Below are positions 35,448 through 47,148 of a DNA stretch of 64,000 nt, in pieces (the first letter of the stretch is position 1; the number at the start of each line of letters is the position of its first letter). Origin of the DNA: Trichoderma breve (lineage: Eukaryota; Ascomycota; Sordariomycetes; Hypocreales; Hypocreaceae); assembly GCF_028502605.1 (NCBI RefSeq), contig NC_079233.1, forward strand, positions 3,286,001 through 3,350,000. Reading direction: 5' to 3'. The notes under the pieces were generated by a model. It searched no databases. It saw only the letters and a program-made list of their open reading frames with translations, and had not been told where the DNA came from. Made by a program: the position numbers and the translations under genes.

Positions 35448-36758
35448 ATGATTGATCCTCCAGGTATCCACTATATAGATCGAATTGAGACTGTTGACCA
35501 GTCAAGCAATTATGATGCTGCCTCTTCTTCGTCTTATACCCCTGCGAAACCGATAAAGCTCGGCGACTTCAGCAAGCTATTCGTCGAGTTCCTTGACTCT
35601 CCTCAGCATAGATATGATCCCGGCCCAGACTTGCTCGAAAGAAGCGACTACGATGATGATTATTCGTCGGCGCAGATAGCCCTGAAGCCCGCCAGCTTGT
35701 CATCGACGCCCTCGAGTTATGGCCCTGAGCTGTCGCTCCCTGCAAAGCGACCAAGCACGAACATCGTTCGTCATGACCTTCCATGTAACATAAAGCATAT
35801 CCCATCAAGCGAACGAAACACCGGCTCCAACTATGGAATAGCATCCTCTCCGCCAGATCTGTCGCCACCCGCATGTCGCCATCCATCCTCTCAGGGTTGC
35901 ATCTGTGGCCGGGGACGTCGGCGGGTTGGGCAAACCGACCTTCTGACGTCTTCTTCTCCCGAATGTCTAGAATGCTCGCCTCCATCCAATACTATGCATC
36001 ATTCTCGCTCTTGGATGAACAAACTCCCAAGCAACGTGCGTGAAAAGCTACGCTTAAAGGACGACAGACATAGGGCGCTCATGATGAATCTCGTCCCGTA
36101 TCGGGTGCGAGACGCTTCCATGGCAGAAAAACACCCAACCATCACTTCACAAGGCGTTCACGTCTTCATCGACATGTCCAATATCGATATTGGGTATCAA
36201 AGGACGTTGAAGGGATTCCGGCGTCTTGACGAAAACACTCGTCTATCTCCTGTGCCTCATCTGAACTTGCAGTTTCTAACCAAAATACTCGTTCGGGATC
36301 GGCCAGTGGTTGCACTGAATGTCTGCTGCTCTACCCTCCCAGGTCGTTCAGAACCTCGCTATGTGCAGCAGCTGCGCGAGCTGGGATATCATGTTGATCT
36401 AAGAGAGCGTAAAGGGGTTATTGAAGGTGGACTGAACTTCACTGGAGCTTCTGACACTCTTCGTTTTGTGGAGGACCTCGTGGACGAAACTCTACAGGTT
36501 CGCATTGCCGAGTCCGTGATGGAATATTTTCTTACGCCTGGTACCATTGTACTGGCTACTGGAGATGCTAAGCCTTCTCCGCACTCTGATGGATTCTTCT
36601 CTTATGTGGAGCGAGCACTGAAGATGGGCTGGAATGTTGAAGTTGTCTCCTGGCGAGGTAATCTCTCTCAGAGGTGGATTGATAGACACTGGACCTCTCA
36701 GTGGCGTGACAAGTTTCGTGTGATTTTACTAGATGAATTCTTAGAGGTTCTAAAGTGA
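35448..36758 (+). CDS. NYN-domain (PIN-like putative RNase) protein
   Basis: A single uninterrupted frame of 436 codons. Residues 1-230 are low-complexity and Ser/Pro-rich with a few Cys-rich spots (CICGRGRRR, CLECSPPS), probably disordered. The C-terminal half is a NYN domain of the LabA/PIN-like nuclease superfamily: VHVFIDMSNIDIGYQ supplies the first acidic active-site position, VVALNVCCSTLPGRSEPRYV the second strand, ERKGVIEGGLNFTGASDT a lysine-containing loop, and VLATGDAKPSPHSDGFFSYV the later aspartates, followed by ALKMGWNVEVVSWRGNLSQR. By family it should be a metal-dependent RNase or an RNA-binding derivative; the substrate is unknown. I know of no named orthologue. The start is the first ATG of the frame, with no clear upstream exon. 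Confidence 0.85.
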   Translation: MIDPPGIHYIDRIETVDQSSNYDAASSSSYTPAKPIKLGDFSKLFVEFLDSPQHRYDPGPDLLERSDYDDDYSSAQIALKPASLSSTPSSYGPELSLPAKRPSTNIVRHDLPCNIKHIPSSERNTGSNYGIASSPPDLSPPACRHPSSQGCICGRGRRRVGQTDLLTSSSPECLECSPPSNTMHHSRSWMNKLPSNVREKLRLKDDRHRALMMNLVPYRVRDASMAEKHPTITSQGVHVFIDMSNIDIGYQRTLKGFRRLDENTRLSPVPHLNLQFLTKILVRDRPVVALNVCCSTLPGRSEPRYVQQLRELGYHVDLRERKGVIEGGLNFTGASDTLRFVEDLVDETLQVRIAESVMEYFLTPGTIVLATGDAKPSPHSDGFFSYVERALKMGWNVEVVSWRGNLSQRWIDRHWTSQWRDKFRVILLDEFLEVLK

Positions 36759-37346
36759 ATGAATATACACAGACAAGCATCTCTTTATACACTAGCTTAC
36801 GCAAAGCGTTCATATACATTATCGTTTATTGTAGCTGAAGATTTTGTGTCTATATGGTCCGTAACGTCGAGGATATTGAAAATAGAGAGATACGAGCATT
36901 ACTACTTGCTAAGCTCGTAGATCTGAAGCCAACGCACAATCACTATGAATAAAATATGTAGTATACAGGCAGTATGTATGTACAGGTGGTATCGTTTGTG
37001 TCCGCCGCCAGATAGAAAAAGGGAAAAGGAAAAGAAAAAAAGACATCCCCGCTCGCAAAGAATTGGTCAACCAGGTGAGAAGGTGTCTCCTGTTCAAAAG
37101 AAACTTGGATAATGGTTCACAGTCATCATGGCTAGCCACCATTCCGTAGGATCCTGCTATCCACATGCTGTGACCGGGTGAGGTTAGAAAACCAGAAACC
37201 TGTTTGCAGCGTTTCCAGTGATTGTATAATTGCAAGAGCGAGGACCAGCCAGCTCCCATATGAAAAATAAGGATGCTTGATTCGGTGTGAGTCCTCTCTT
37301 CTTACATCCGGCAACCAAAATCAGCGAGATGAACTCAGATAGCTGC
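36759..37346. other. Convergent 3' region between NYN gene and WC-1
   Basis: 588 bp between two convergent stop codons. It presumably holds both 3' untranslated regions. Small frames here look spurious; no gene is seen. Confidence 0.5.
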
Positions 37347-40300
37347 TCATGTTTGGCTATTTTCGCGCTCTTCCCGTATCGACGCCATTCCCGAGCTAAT
37401 AGCACCAGTAGCTAGAGATGATTGACTCGGAGGCGGCATAGTGGAAGGAGGGTGTTGTCCCGCCCCTGAGCTCAAGCCAGCGGTCGCCGCAGCTATTTTA
37501 TTCGCAAGCTGCGCTGGATCTGGGTTGCCTTCGCCGTTGCTCTGTGTTTGGTTTGGTGTTTCACTCCTATGTAGCGGCGAAGAATGTATTGGAGATGTTG
37601 ACTTCTTACTCTGAGAGTCAGTATTCGCGCTGGGGCCCCCTCGCGTAGAATTGCGTGGGGAGACTCGTCCCGTCTAGTTGCACATGTTAATGAAACTACT
37701 ATATCAAGTTGAAGAAGGCCACTCTTTCTCACCTGTTTAGCCCAGCGTAAGCCACAGCTATTACACAGGTCTCGCTGTCCACTTGGCCCCCTTCTCCATT
37801 CTGGAGTGTTGCGGGTATGGCAATTGGCACAATCACGAACTACATTCCCAACTCCCTTTCTTCTCTTGCGTTTTTTCTTGTTCGACAGTAAGCCGCCCAG
37901 TTCCTCTGCTAAAATCCGATTGATCTTCTCCATCTGCCGCAGCTCAAACTGCCAGCTTGAGCATTTCGTTGTTCTAAGTTCATCAAAGATGTTGTCGTCA
38001 GACGCCAGAGCTGCGTCTTGTGACCCTGGGGCAAGCGCTCCAACTGCTGGCTGAAGAATCTGGCCACCATGGGGGGTTCCCTGGTTGTGCATATCAGCCC
38101 TTAAAGAGCTGGTGCCATATAATGCGTTGCTTGCGGTCAGAGTCGATGGAACGTGGCGGGATGATGCTTTCAATAGCTTCGTTTGAGCTAGGACGAAGGA
38201 CGGTTTTTGGCCTTCAGAGGCGTCCCCAGGGTATAGAGTCGTTTGGGCCTGGAGTCCTTGTCCGCGCCGGTTGAGCATTTCATGCTTGCAAGTAGATATT
38301 TTCCCCTTCCTAGCCTTTTCAATCGTACGCCCAAACTCGGCTCGTGATTCTTTTCGCATCAGCTCCTGAATGCTTGTTCCAACCAGTGACTCGGGCTGTA
38401 AGTCTAAAAGGGACCTGATATTTGCCGAAACCGAAAGAAACATTCCAGATGTGGACAATTTGCTCCAGAGCTCGCTATCTCCAATGCCACCGTTCGCTTC
38501 GAGAGTGCGCCTACCTAGGGCAAACACAGGCCGCTTTCTGCCGACTAGGATGATGCATTTACGTCCTCTGCCTTGGTCGACGAATAATGATCCGTGGCTT
38601 TCGAACCAAGTATATCCACTCTGCTTCCGCCGTATCCTGAAAACAATGTTGACTTGGCTGCCAGTCGTTGCGTCTTTCAGCTCCCGTGTCACTGGAACAA
38701 TGTCCGAAGGATGGCAAACCGAAGACAAGGGGTTACCAACTAGGTCAGCGGCATCGTACTCGAGAACACGTTTGCAGGAAGGCGATAGATAGAGAAAGAG
38801 GCCCTTGAGTGATATGACGTGAACCACATCATCAGTATTCTCGAGAAGCATCTTGTCCCAGGACGACTTATGCCAATCCGATACGAGCCCGTTCGGGTTG
38901 AACTGCTGTAGGAGCGTAGAGACGTCATCCACACCGAGCGTCTGTCCGTTGTCAGACTCCAACTGGTTCGGCACCGGCGGAGTCCATATATATTGGCCAA
39001 TGTCGCTGTGTTTATAGTTGACTGTAACGCCGCCCAGTTCCTGGCCAGAGATGGCATCGGGGCATTCAACAAGATCGATTTGGAATCCAATAAAGTATCT
39101 GATCTCATCGGTATCCCATGGTATAGGTATCATGGTCAAGAGGTTGAGGAAAGGCTTTCCTCCCTTTCGATAGTTGATTAAGCTTTGCTGCACCTCACGG
39201 CCCTCCTGGATCATCCTTTTGAGATTAAACACTGCTCCGTCATCAACAAATTCTCGTTTTGAGCCAGCTTCGACTTTCCCATCGGGTGCTTGAAGGAAGC
39301 GACAGTTTTGTCCGATGATCTCATGGCGGCTGTACCCAGTCAGATTCTGGAAATTATCAGATACATAAATTATAGGGCAATCATTCATCGTGACATCACA
39401 AACGACAAAGGCACAGGACATATCGACGGCGCCAAGGTGGATTTTAGGATTTTTCCGAGTCGCGACTAGCCAAAGGGCTTTCAACATGTCGAAACCACTC
39501 TTAGAGTAAATAGTCTTTTCTTTGGACTGATCCCTGGGGGTTGAAGCCTGCATCGGAGTTGCAGGGCTAGCGGAGCCTGGCTGAGCCATATTCATCGAGA
39601 CACTGCTTTGCTGCGCTGGAACGATCGCTACTGGCCCAGGGAGAGAGGAAGACATGGCTGCTCCAAATCCCGTCATGTCAGGTTCGATATCAAGATGAGA
39701 AGGACTGGCGTTGAGGGGTGCGAATGGTGGAGGGGGGGCATTTATCATGTTCTCATCATGAACCATCGCCATGCCTTTGTGACCGCTGTTTGAGCGTCTT
39801 CCTAGCGATCCGCCGGTAGGGTTACCCGCCAAGACAAAGCCATCGCCACCGGGCGCGAGTTGACTGGTATCCAGCTGGCTAGCAATTGTCGAAGCAGTAA
39901 GGTCCGGTGCCGAGGCACTTGTGCCAGGGAATAGATCTATGGCAGAAGGCTCGGCCGTTATCCCGCCCATGTCCATGCTCGCAAACTGAGACGGCATCAT
40001 AGTGCCCATGATATCCTGGGGGATGCCTGAAAAACTCCCAGCATCTGTCACGTAGCTGCCCATCTGATCTTGCACGCCGAAGGGGTGTGGCATTTCCGGG
40101 TTAAACTGGTAGCTGCTGAAGCCAGCTGCCCCAGTATCAAATCCCATCATGTCTCTGGGAGGGCCGATAGTTGACATGCGTCGAGCTGGAGGAACCTGCG
40201 AGGTGGACGCAAGGGCGGTGCCGTAGGCCTGGGGCATGCTTCTTCGTCTTTGCATATCGCTGTGTCCCTCGCGCATCACGCCATCCATTTGGCTGCCCGG

Positions 40301-40495
40301 AATTACTGTCTGGTTGGAAATCATGTGGTTGGGTAGTGTTGGTGGTGGCTGCTGCAGCTGTTGCTGAAGTTGGGGCGGAAGCGAGGCATCCTGCATGGCT
40401 AAGACATTGGGTTGGAGGTGGCCTGGTTGCTGGTCCTCGGATGGATGTGAAAGCTGGTTGTCCAGCTCTGGGTTTGTCTGGTAGAAGCCTTCCAT
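37347..40495 (-). CDS. wc-1: Blue-light receptor and transcription factor White Collar-1
   Basis: Two exons on the minus strand, 40495-37733 and 37673-37347 (59-nt intron), give about 1029 residues. The N-terminus is Gln/Pro-rich (LPPQLQQQLQQPPPTLP). The LOV/PAS domain (about 350-470) has the flavin-adduct motif GQNCRFLQAP with the reactive cysteine at about residue 398. Two more PAS domains follow (about 570-680, opening VVHVISLKGLFLYLSPSCK, and 700-800). Then come a basic nuclear signal KKKRKRRKG and a GATA zinc finger, CANCHTRNTPEWRRGPSGQR then DLCNSCGLRWAK, starting at Cys889. WC-1 pairs with WC-2 to form the White Collar complex, which senses blue light through FAD and drives light-responsive and clock genes. 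The tail is encoded by exon 2; reading through the donor would append unrelated sequence and lose the conserved TGRVSPRNSTRGGPS continuation. Confidence 0.97.
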
Positions 40496-42595
40496 GGCGG
40501 CAGCATCTGACCAGATGCCAGAGTGTCGCTAATCGTCGGCGTCGGGGGATCGGACAGAGGGTGTTGTTTGTGGATGGGCGAATACTTTGTCCCAGTCTTC
40601 AGTCTTCACTTTGCCGTCGATTCGTTGACAGTTGGAGTTGGGGTAGGACCGTCAGTCAGCATGCGTGGTTGCGCGGGGTGAGGCGCAGAAACGAGACTCG
40701 GGGTGTTGGAGAAGTCGCCTGGAAGTTGCTTGAGGCGCTGTGTGCGAGGCCTGGAGTGTGGTAGATGATGCTGATATGGCTCTCTGTAGTCGTCGTGAAT
40801 TTTATGCGAATCTCTGTGCAGTGCGCGACCGCTGCCCGTTAATCGTAGGTAAATAAAGATGCGACAGCCGTTATGTCGGTTCGGTGGAGGATCAAGCGAC
40901 CCTTGGCGAGTGCGCTGTGAGAGAGTGAAGGAGGCGCAAAAGGCACGTCAGCTGCTGAGAAGCTGGGGTTTTGGCAAATCCTAACCACCGACATTTATGT
41001 AACTCGTCGAATGATTCAGCGATGTGACTTGCAGTGGAAAATGCTGGGCCTGGGTGTGGTGCTATTACGGCATATCTCTGCACGTATTAAGCAGCCGGTC
41101 TATTCTGCGGAGTATTACATCCGCCCTGCTATCCCACCAATCTGGCTTTGGATCGGCTGTTATGTAAGCGCACTTCAGCTGCAAGTGGGTGGATTGGAGG
41201 TGGCACTTTGGCACTTTCAATTTCCATCAAAGTGAATTAAATCGTGTGTATCAAGCAGGTAAATACTAGCTGGTAAATAGCAGGTTCCACTGGGCCTACA
41301 AAGAAATTAAGTAAGGTATGTAACATGCCTACCCGGGTAAGGTAAATAGATACCTATGCACAAAATCTATGATGTATTTAAATGAAAGTCATCCAAGTCT
41401 ATCAACTAAATCCCCGTGTTTCTAGTACTCTCTATGGCAGATTCTACGAGAGATCAAGTGACAACAGTAAGGTACATGTAAACCATAAAAATACAGGCAC
41501 CATATTAAGTATTTCACTGGTATTATATCGCGTCTTCAGACTGATAAGTGATGAGGTATTACTACTATTGTCGTCAGTCCAGGGTAGTATTGTACCTTGT
41601 GATATCGCAGCTTGCTCCACACCACTCATGTCGCGCACCAAACATGGCCTAAGCCATGTGGGGGATCGACTTTGCAAATTAAGGTTGCCAAGCAATAGAC
41701 ACACAATGACCAGGATTGCAAAAGACATACCCACTGTAGGCTTACAATAGAGCACATGTCATTTAGGGAAAAAGAGAATGTCATGAAGGAAACAGAGATG
41801 CACTGGAAGATAGGCAGATATACGCTGCTCTAGGGGATATGGTACCTGAGATGATAACTCTAGGCCAAAAGAAGATGTGTATAATGGACGGGAATCTCAG
41901 GGTAGATCTGGCAGATGGAAGTGCTTACCGTGTAGGGAAAAGATACCCCACAGCGACCGCTCTACACGGCACTGAGTAGTTTAAGGATTGTGACCTGTAT
42001 TTTAAATCTGACTTGGTATTTTGCCTATCCCTTGAATGCATCCTTGAGCCGGATCCGTGCTAAGCGGTTCGCGTTGACCAAGGGCAAACAGATCACGGAG
42101 TACTCTGTACGCGACCTGGAGATGCTTTCGGCTACCAAAAGGTCATGCCTCGGTATTTCAAAGCGCGTTTGTAAGGTGATGATGACCTGGGATTTATGAA
42201 TTCAATTATTCTGGCCACCAAAAAGAGGCAATCATCTCATCGTAGAATGGCCGCAAATGGTGATCTCGCCAAGTGAATATCCATGTGCGAGGACACCACC
42301 TCTGGCCATCCCTTAAGAATGTCGCAACCCTTCGATAAGGATCAACCCACACCAACACGCAAACGGAGCCACGGTACGAAGGGAGCACCAACCTCCACAA
42401 TAAGACTCTCCCCAGCTCTACCCTGAAGAGAAACATTACCATGCCATGTCAGCCTCCTCTTGCCATTCCATCCTCTGTCTGGAACAACACCTCAAACAGT
42501 CTTGAAGGTGGTGCGACATTCTCTAGCATTCCGGCTTGCTTCCACATGAGCCAACACCACATTGAAGCACTCACAAGAAAGAAATACTGTGCAGA
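40496..42595. promoter_or_regulatory. 2.1-kb divergent upstream region WC-1 / GT25
   Basis: The longest gene-free stretch in the euchromatic part. No frame is supported as a gene: a 63-codon minus-strand frame at 40,892-41,083 starts with GTG, and frames at 41,382-41,755 and 41,990-42,442 show no domain. A perfect 7-bp inverted repeat ACATGGC-CTAA-GCCATGT lies at 41,642-41,659, five bases before a GATCGA hexamer (41,664-41,669), which resembles White Collar complex binding cores. Most of the region is probably WC-1 promoter and leader. Confidence 0.5.
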
Positions 42596-43854
42596 ATGAA
42601 TGCTTCAGCATGCTTATCCGGCATCCGCCCTCGCCTTCGTCTACTGGCTCTGGCACCAGTAGTTGTCATCGCTTATATTGTTACCCTCATTGCTATCGAC
42701 GAGTTCTTCTTCGCCTCCAATAGGATCGTCATCAAAAGCGTCCCCGTTGAGAAAATGGGCAGATATACCCAATCGATAGTTGGCACCGAAAATGAAGACC
42801 CTGAACCGACACAATCCATTCAATTGGACCTTGAACGGGTGATTAATAAGACGCTGGGGTTTGAAAAAGTCATTGCTATTGGATTACCTGAGCGGTCAGA
42901 TAAACGAGATGCGTTGGAACTCATGGCATCACTGAGTGGCTTTGACATCGAATGGGTTGACGGCGTTAAGCCATCTAGCATCCCGAGCAAAGCCGTACCG
43001 TATGGAATCGATCCCTCTGCAGTACAAGACAACTTTCTTGGAAGCTGGAGGGGCCATATGAATGCAATTCGACAGTAAGCCCCTCAAAATACACCACCTT
43101 GATTTTTGCCTTGTCTAATACGTAGTGTAGAGTTGTCGAGCAGGAGACTGGATCAGCCCTTATCATGGAGGACGATATGGATTGGGACATCCATCTCAAG
43201 TCTCAGCTCCGCAACGTTGCGCGCGGGGCTCGTCAGATTCTCCACGAGCCCTCAGAGCTGCCTCATTCCCCATATGGAGATGACTGGGATGTCCTATGGC
43301 TAGGCCACTGTGGTGAACCTTTCCCAGAGACCCTGGAGGAGAACGCTGGGTTGCCGTCGGAGAGTATAGAACAAATGTCAGCCAAGTACTTCATCCAAGA
43401 CGACGAGACCGTCCCGCCATACAACCAAGTGTCACAGCTTGTGGACTGGTCTCAATACCAGCCGCAGACGAGGATCGTCCACATGTCTGCGGCGCCTATT
43501 TGCACCTTTGCGTACGCCGTCTCTCAAAGAGGAGCGAGGAAAATCCTCTACGGCCTGAGTGTGGATGGTCTGCACATGGCGTTCGACAATTCACTAGCAC
43601 AGCTTTGCAGAGATGCCATGTACGGGCTGGGCAGGAATCAAAGCAGCGCACTCAACATGAAGTGCATCAGCGTCAATCCCACCATCATGTTCCACCACAA
43701 AGCAAAGGGATTGGTGGCCTCCGGCAGCGACATACAGAATGTTGGGGGGGATGGCAGTGTCCGTGAAAAGGGCGAGACAGAGTCCATCCGGTGGAGCATG
43801 AGATTGAATCTGCAGAATATCCTGGCTGGCAAAAGGTTGGAGGCGCAGTTTTAA
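42596..43854 (+). CDS. Glycosyltransferase family 25 type II membrane protein
   Basis: Two exons (42596-43074 and 43131-43854) encode about 400 residues. A short basic cytosolic tail and one hydrophobic segment (about residues 14-35, LLALAPVVVIAYIVTLIAID) form a signal anchor typical of Golgi type II glycosyltransferases. The GT25 fold follows: KVIAIGLPERSDKRDALELM at its start, FDIEWVDGVK, GSWRGHMNAIRQVVEQ across the splice site, and the acidic metal-binding motif ALIMEDDMDWD, then DWDVLWLGHCGEPF. GT25 includes bacterial LPS galactosyltransferases and collagen galactosyltransferases; fungal members are annotated in many ascomycetes but their acceptors are mostly unknown. The splice junction keeps RQVVEQ intact. 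The gene is divergent from WC-1 and convergent with the RSC gene. Confidence 0.88.
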
Positions 43855-44196
43855 TAAAATGATATAAATAGCATAGCATGCGACTGGGAAATGGTCTGTG
43901 GCAGTGTAATGCGCCCAAATGGCGACATGCCTTTAATTAAATTAAAATTGCTTGCCAAATTACAGTTCTCATCGTCTTGATACAATTCACTGTGTGAGTC
44001 CCAACTCGTTGCCCGCCAAATCATTCATCGTTCGAATTTTCGAGTCCGTATTCCCTCCTTGTATGGGGGCATACTATCCCAGTATGGCCAAGATACTCCA
44101 AAACACCAGCCGTCCGATATTCGCCTTGTGTAAGATATAGCAGACTAAAGGTATGATTACGCATTGATCCTTTTTATGGATAGGTCCAATCTAAAG
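43855..44196. other. Convergent 3' region between GT25 and RSC genes
   Basis: 342 bp between convergent stop codons. Presumed 3' untranslated regions; no gene is seen. Confidence 0.5.
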
Positions 44197-47148
44197 CTAC
44201 AGCCCGACGTCCTCTTTTAGACGCTCAGTGTCTTGGCCAAGGTGCTGAAAGTATAGTTCCATTGAATGAGCGGCTTGTGAGATGATCGGGGATTCGTCAG
44301 GTTGTAGTTCTGTGCGCTGTAGCTTTTCTCGTAGCCCACTCAACAGCTCGTCTCTATCTTTTCGCTTCTTTTCGCGTTCAGCTAGCCACTTGCTCCGTCC
44401 AGCAAGGTATTTGGCACTATGTCCAAGCCCTGAGCTCAGCGGTGAAAGGCCATTGCATGAACGATCAAGAGGAGCAGCTGAAAAGAACAGTACTCTGCCA
44501 GATTCATCGTGTTGAAACTCCCGTCGCACCGCTTCTGGTAAATACTCATTCATGTTGTCCGGCAATGTGTACACCTCGGGGGGCCGCGGCGGATTGTACA
44601 TATTCGCATGTGGCTGAGCAACACCAGGGGTCCCCATCCCCGGCGGCCTGGGCACTGCCGCAGTGTGACCTTGCATATACCCTGTTGCCCGAGGGCTGGG
44701 CACTGGTTGATGATGCATGGGCATTTGCGGCGATGGAGCATAGCCGTTGTAATTTTGCATGTAGGCAGGCTGCTGATGAGGTTGAGGTTGATATTGGTAC
44801 TGCATTGTTCGCATCGGCATATGAGAAGGAGGCGTCTGTTGCGGTGGATGAGGTAGGGGAACTGGCGTTTGTGGTATAGATCCGGCGTTTGGAGGCACTG
44901 GCTGGAAATGTGGTGTAACGTGTCCGTAATACTGGTTGGGAGGTGGCACTGCACCAGCCATGCCGTAAGGGATGGCTCCGTTCCTTGTCGCCTCGCTTGC
45001 CGCATCTCTAACTCCAGGATTTATGGGAAGGCGCTGAGCTGGTTCTGCAGGCATCTTGGAAGCGGCAGGCATTGCGGGCATCATGGCATCTGGAGGGGGT
45101 GAGTCCTAAGGTAGGTACATTCGGGTCAGTTGGATGTCTAAAGCGTTCAAGGGCCAATTATCTCGGACGGAAATTAAACAAATCAAAATACGATGAAATA
45201 CAAGGAAAGATGCAACAACTAACATTTGGTCCTGGCGGTCGACGATGGACGGCGCCGATGATGGGAGGAGCATTTGGGCTTCCCCAAGTAGGTCGTGGGA
45301 GCTCATCTGTTTCTTTGGCATCGTCTCGCAAGAGGTGTTTGATTGGACTGGGTATCTTCTTCATTGGACGAGGAACATCAAACAAATCCATCTCGTAATC
45401 TTTGTCCCGCACCTCGTCAGGGACACAACTGGCCCACGTCTTGATTTTGTTGAAGTGGAACTTCTCTTCGTTGTACCGAGACTCGCATACGTAGACATCC
45501 TTATCTGGCGCAAGCCCCCTGGGACGTCCCTTGTTGAACCGAGTGACGAACATTACGTAGCAGCGGTCGATAACGTCTGCAATCGGATGGTCGCGGTATT
45601 GGCCTGTCTTGACAACCTCGTGTACATAAAAGTGTTTCTCGAAACGATGAACTGTTTGCTCTGGCCTGTAGTACCAACAGGCATTAATCCATTTCTGGCC
45701 AGCACGATCTTGCCATGTGCGGAATATTTGAGCAACAATTGGCTTTGCTAAGTCGTTGGGGTTACGAATATGCACCCAGTCACCTGTTTGATGCCACAAG
45801 TAAGCCAAACGTGAGTCAACTAAGAAAAAAAAGAAGAACAAGAAGAAAGGAACGGGAGTACATAAGCAGGGGCAGTATACTTACCAACTCTCCAAGTTTC
45901 TCCGCTGTATTCGATGCTTGCTAGAGGGAGTTTGCCATCCTCGTCACGGAAATCGTCATCTGGTTTGAGCTTTTCTTGTTCTGCCAGTACCCGGGCTTGC
46001 TGCTGTAGTTTCACAGCAGCTTCGTACACTGGGCTATCATCCTCATTATACGCCTTGGCATTCTCAAACATGAGCTCAAGGTCTGATAGCGCCTGGTCGA
46101 CTGTTTGATACTTCTTTCGCTTCGTCTTCTTCTTGATATTGTCTAATGCGACGGGGTTTGTGATTATTTGGTAGTAGTCTGGAACAATCGTTTTGTCCGG
46201 TAGCCTCTCGAAAGGCGCAGCGAGTGCGTTTCCCTCTGCATCCTTGATTTTCCTAAGCTCCTTGAGGAGCGAGAATATTCTGGCTTCTGTCGGAGTAAGG
46301 ACCATTGGTGGGCGGCCTCTTTTCTGTTGGAACCTCGCATCTTTGTCATTACTGCGGCTTCCTCGATCGGACGTATAGCGTCGTCCCCGCCGCCCTTTGT
46401 AGTCTTCGTCGTCGGAGTCTTCATCGGTTTCCTCCTCTTCCTCGTCCTCATCGTCCTCGTCGTCATCCTCGTTGTTTCGCCCTCTGGTTCCTTCCTCTTC
46501 GTCTTCATCCTCGGACTGCTGTGAAGGCGATTCTTCGACAGGAGGCAGCTCTCCCAAGTCTGGCAGACGCGCATCATCGGCTGTAATGTCGCCACTATCA
46601 ACGAGTTTCTTGAGCTCCTCCTGCAAGATCTCTCGAAGTCGTTCAGCAGCACCGAATATAGGCGCTGAAGGGCGATTGTAGACTTGTGCGTTGTGGCATA
46701 TTTGCGCGACGTCTTTGACGAACTCGGCGAAGGCAGTGTACTGCTTCTTTTGGATTTTGCTCTGTCATTGCGTTAACAATGCCGCCGCTAGACAATCGGC
46801 AAGCTGTAGAAAAACATACTCGGACGGTACTGAAGGCAATAGGTTCGGCAATGATGTCAAAGTAATCGGGTAAAAGGCGTCTGTTGGGAATGCGCTGAAA
46901 CCCAGCGGCAAGCTCTTCGCCGCTGAAATTTGTTAGAATCGGCACGCGTCGCAAGCAATTCCTGCGTACAAGACGACTTACTTTTCTTCGACGCTACATA
47001 GATACTTCGAAAGGTCATGGATCAGTTGGAATAAGTCGTGAGGCTCGTCTTGCCCTGGGTTGCCTTCCATGTCTACACTAGATTCGTCGGGGCTTTCCTT
47101 CATGTCGACGTCGCCATCGACGACATCCTTGGGGTGCTCTTGCTCCAT
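44197..47148 (-). CDS. RSC1: RSC1/RSC2-type bromodomain-BAH chromatin remodelling subunit
   Basis: Five exons on the minus strand, 47148-46982, 46922-46820, 46761-45885, 45783-45224 and 45105-44197, give about 871 residues. The order of parts is that of yeast Rsc1/Rsc2. A first bromodomain spans about residues 45-145 (AAGFQRIPNRRLLPDYFDII, then SKIQKKQYTAFAEFVKDVAQ). A long Asp/Glu tract follows (about 170-210), then an AT-hook-like KRGRPP (about 237-242) and a second bromodomain (about 250-355, RLPDKTIVPDYYQIITNPVA). A BAH domain runs from about 380 (WRVGDWVHIRNPNDLAKPIV), and the C-terminal third is Pro/Gln-rich. RSC slides and ejects nucleosomes at promoters; bromodomains read acetyl-lysine and BAH contacts histones. 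Splice sites were fixed by phase and by continuity of both bromodomains. Filamentous fungi usually have one gene where yeast has two. Confidence 0.94.

Noticed and set aside
35463..35500. Possible intron near the start of the NYN gene (GTATCC to CCAG)
   Set aside because: At about 40 nt it is shorter than any intron in the window, lacks a clear branch site, and the frame is open without it.
40171..40764. 197-codon plus-strand frame over the WC-1 start
   Set aside because: Antisense to the Gln/Pro-rich WC-1 N-terminus and upstream region; biased residues reflect the opposite strand.
40892..41083. Upstream ORF of WC-1
   Set aside because: The frame starts with GTG, not ATG, and no leader boundaries are known, so an upstream ORF cannot be claimed.
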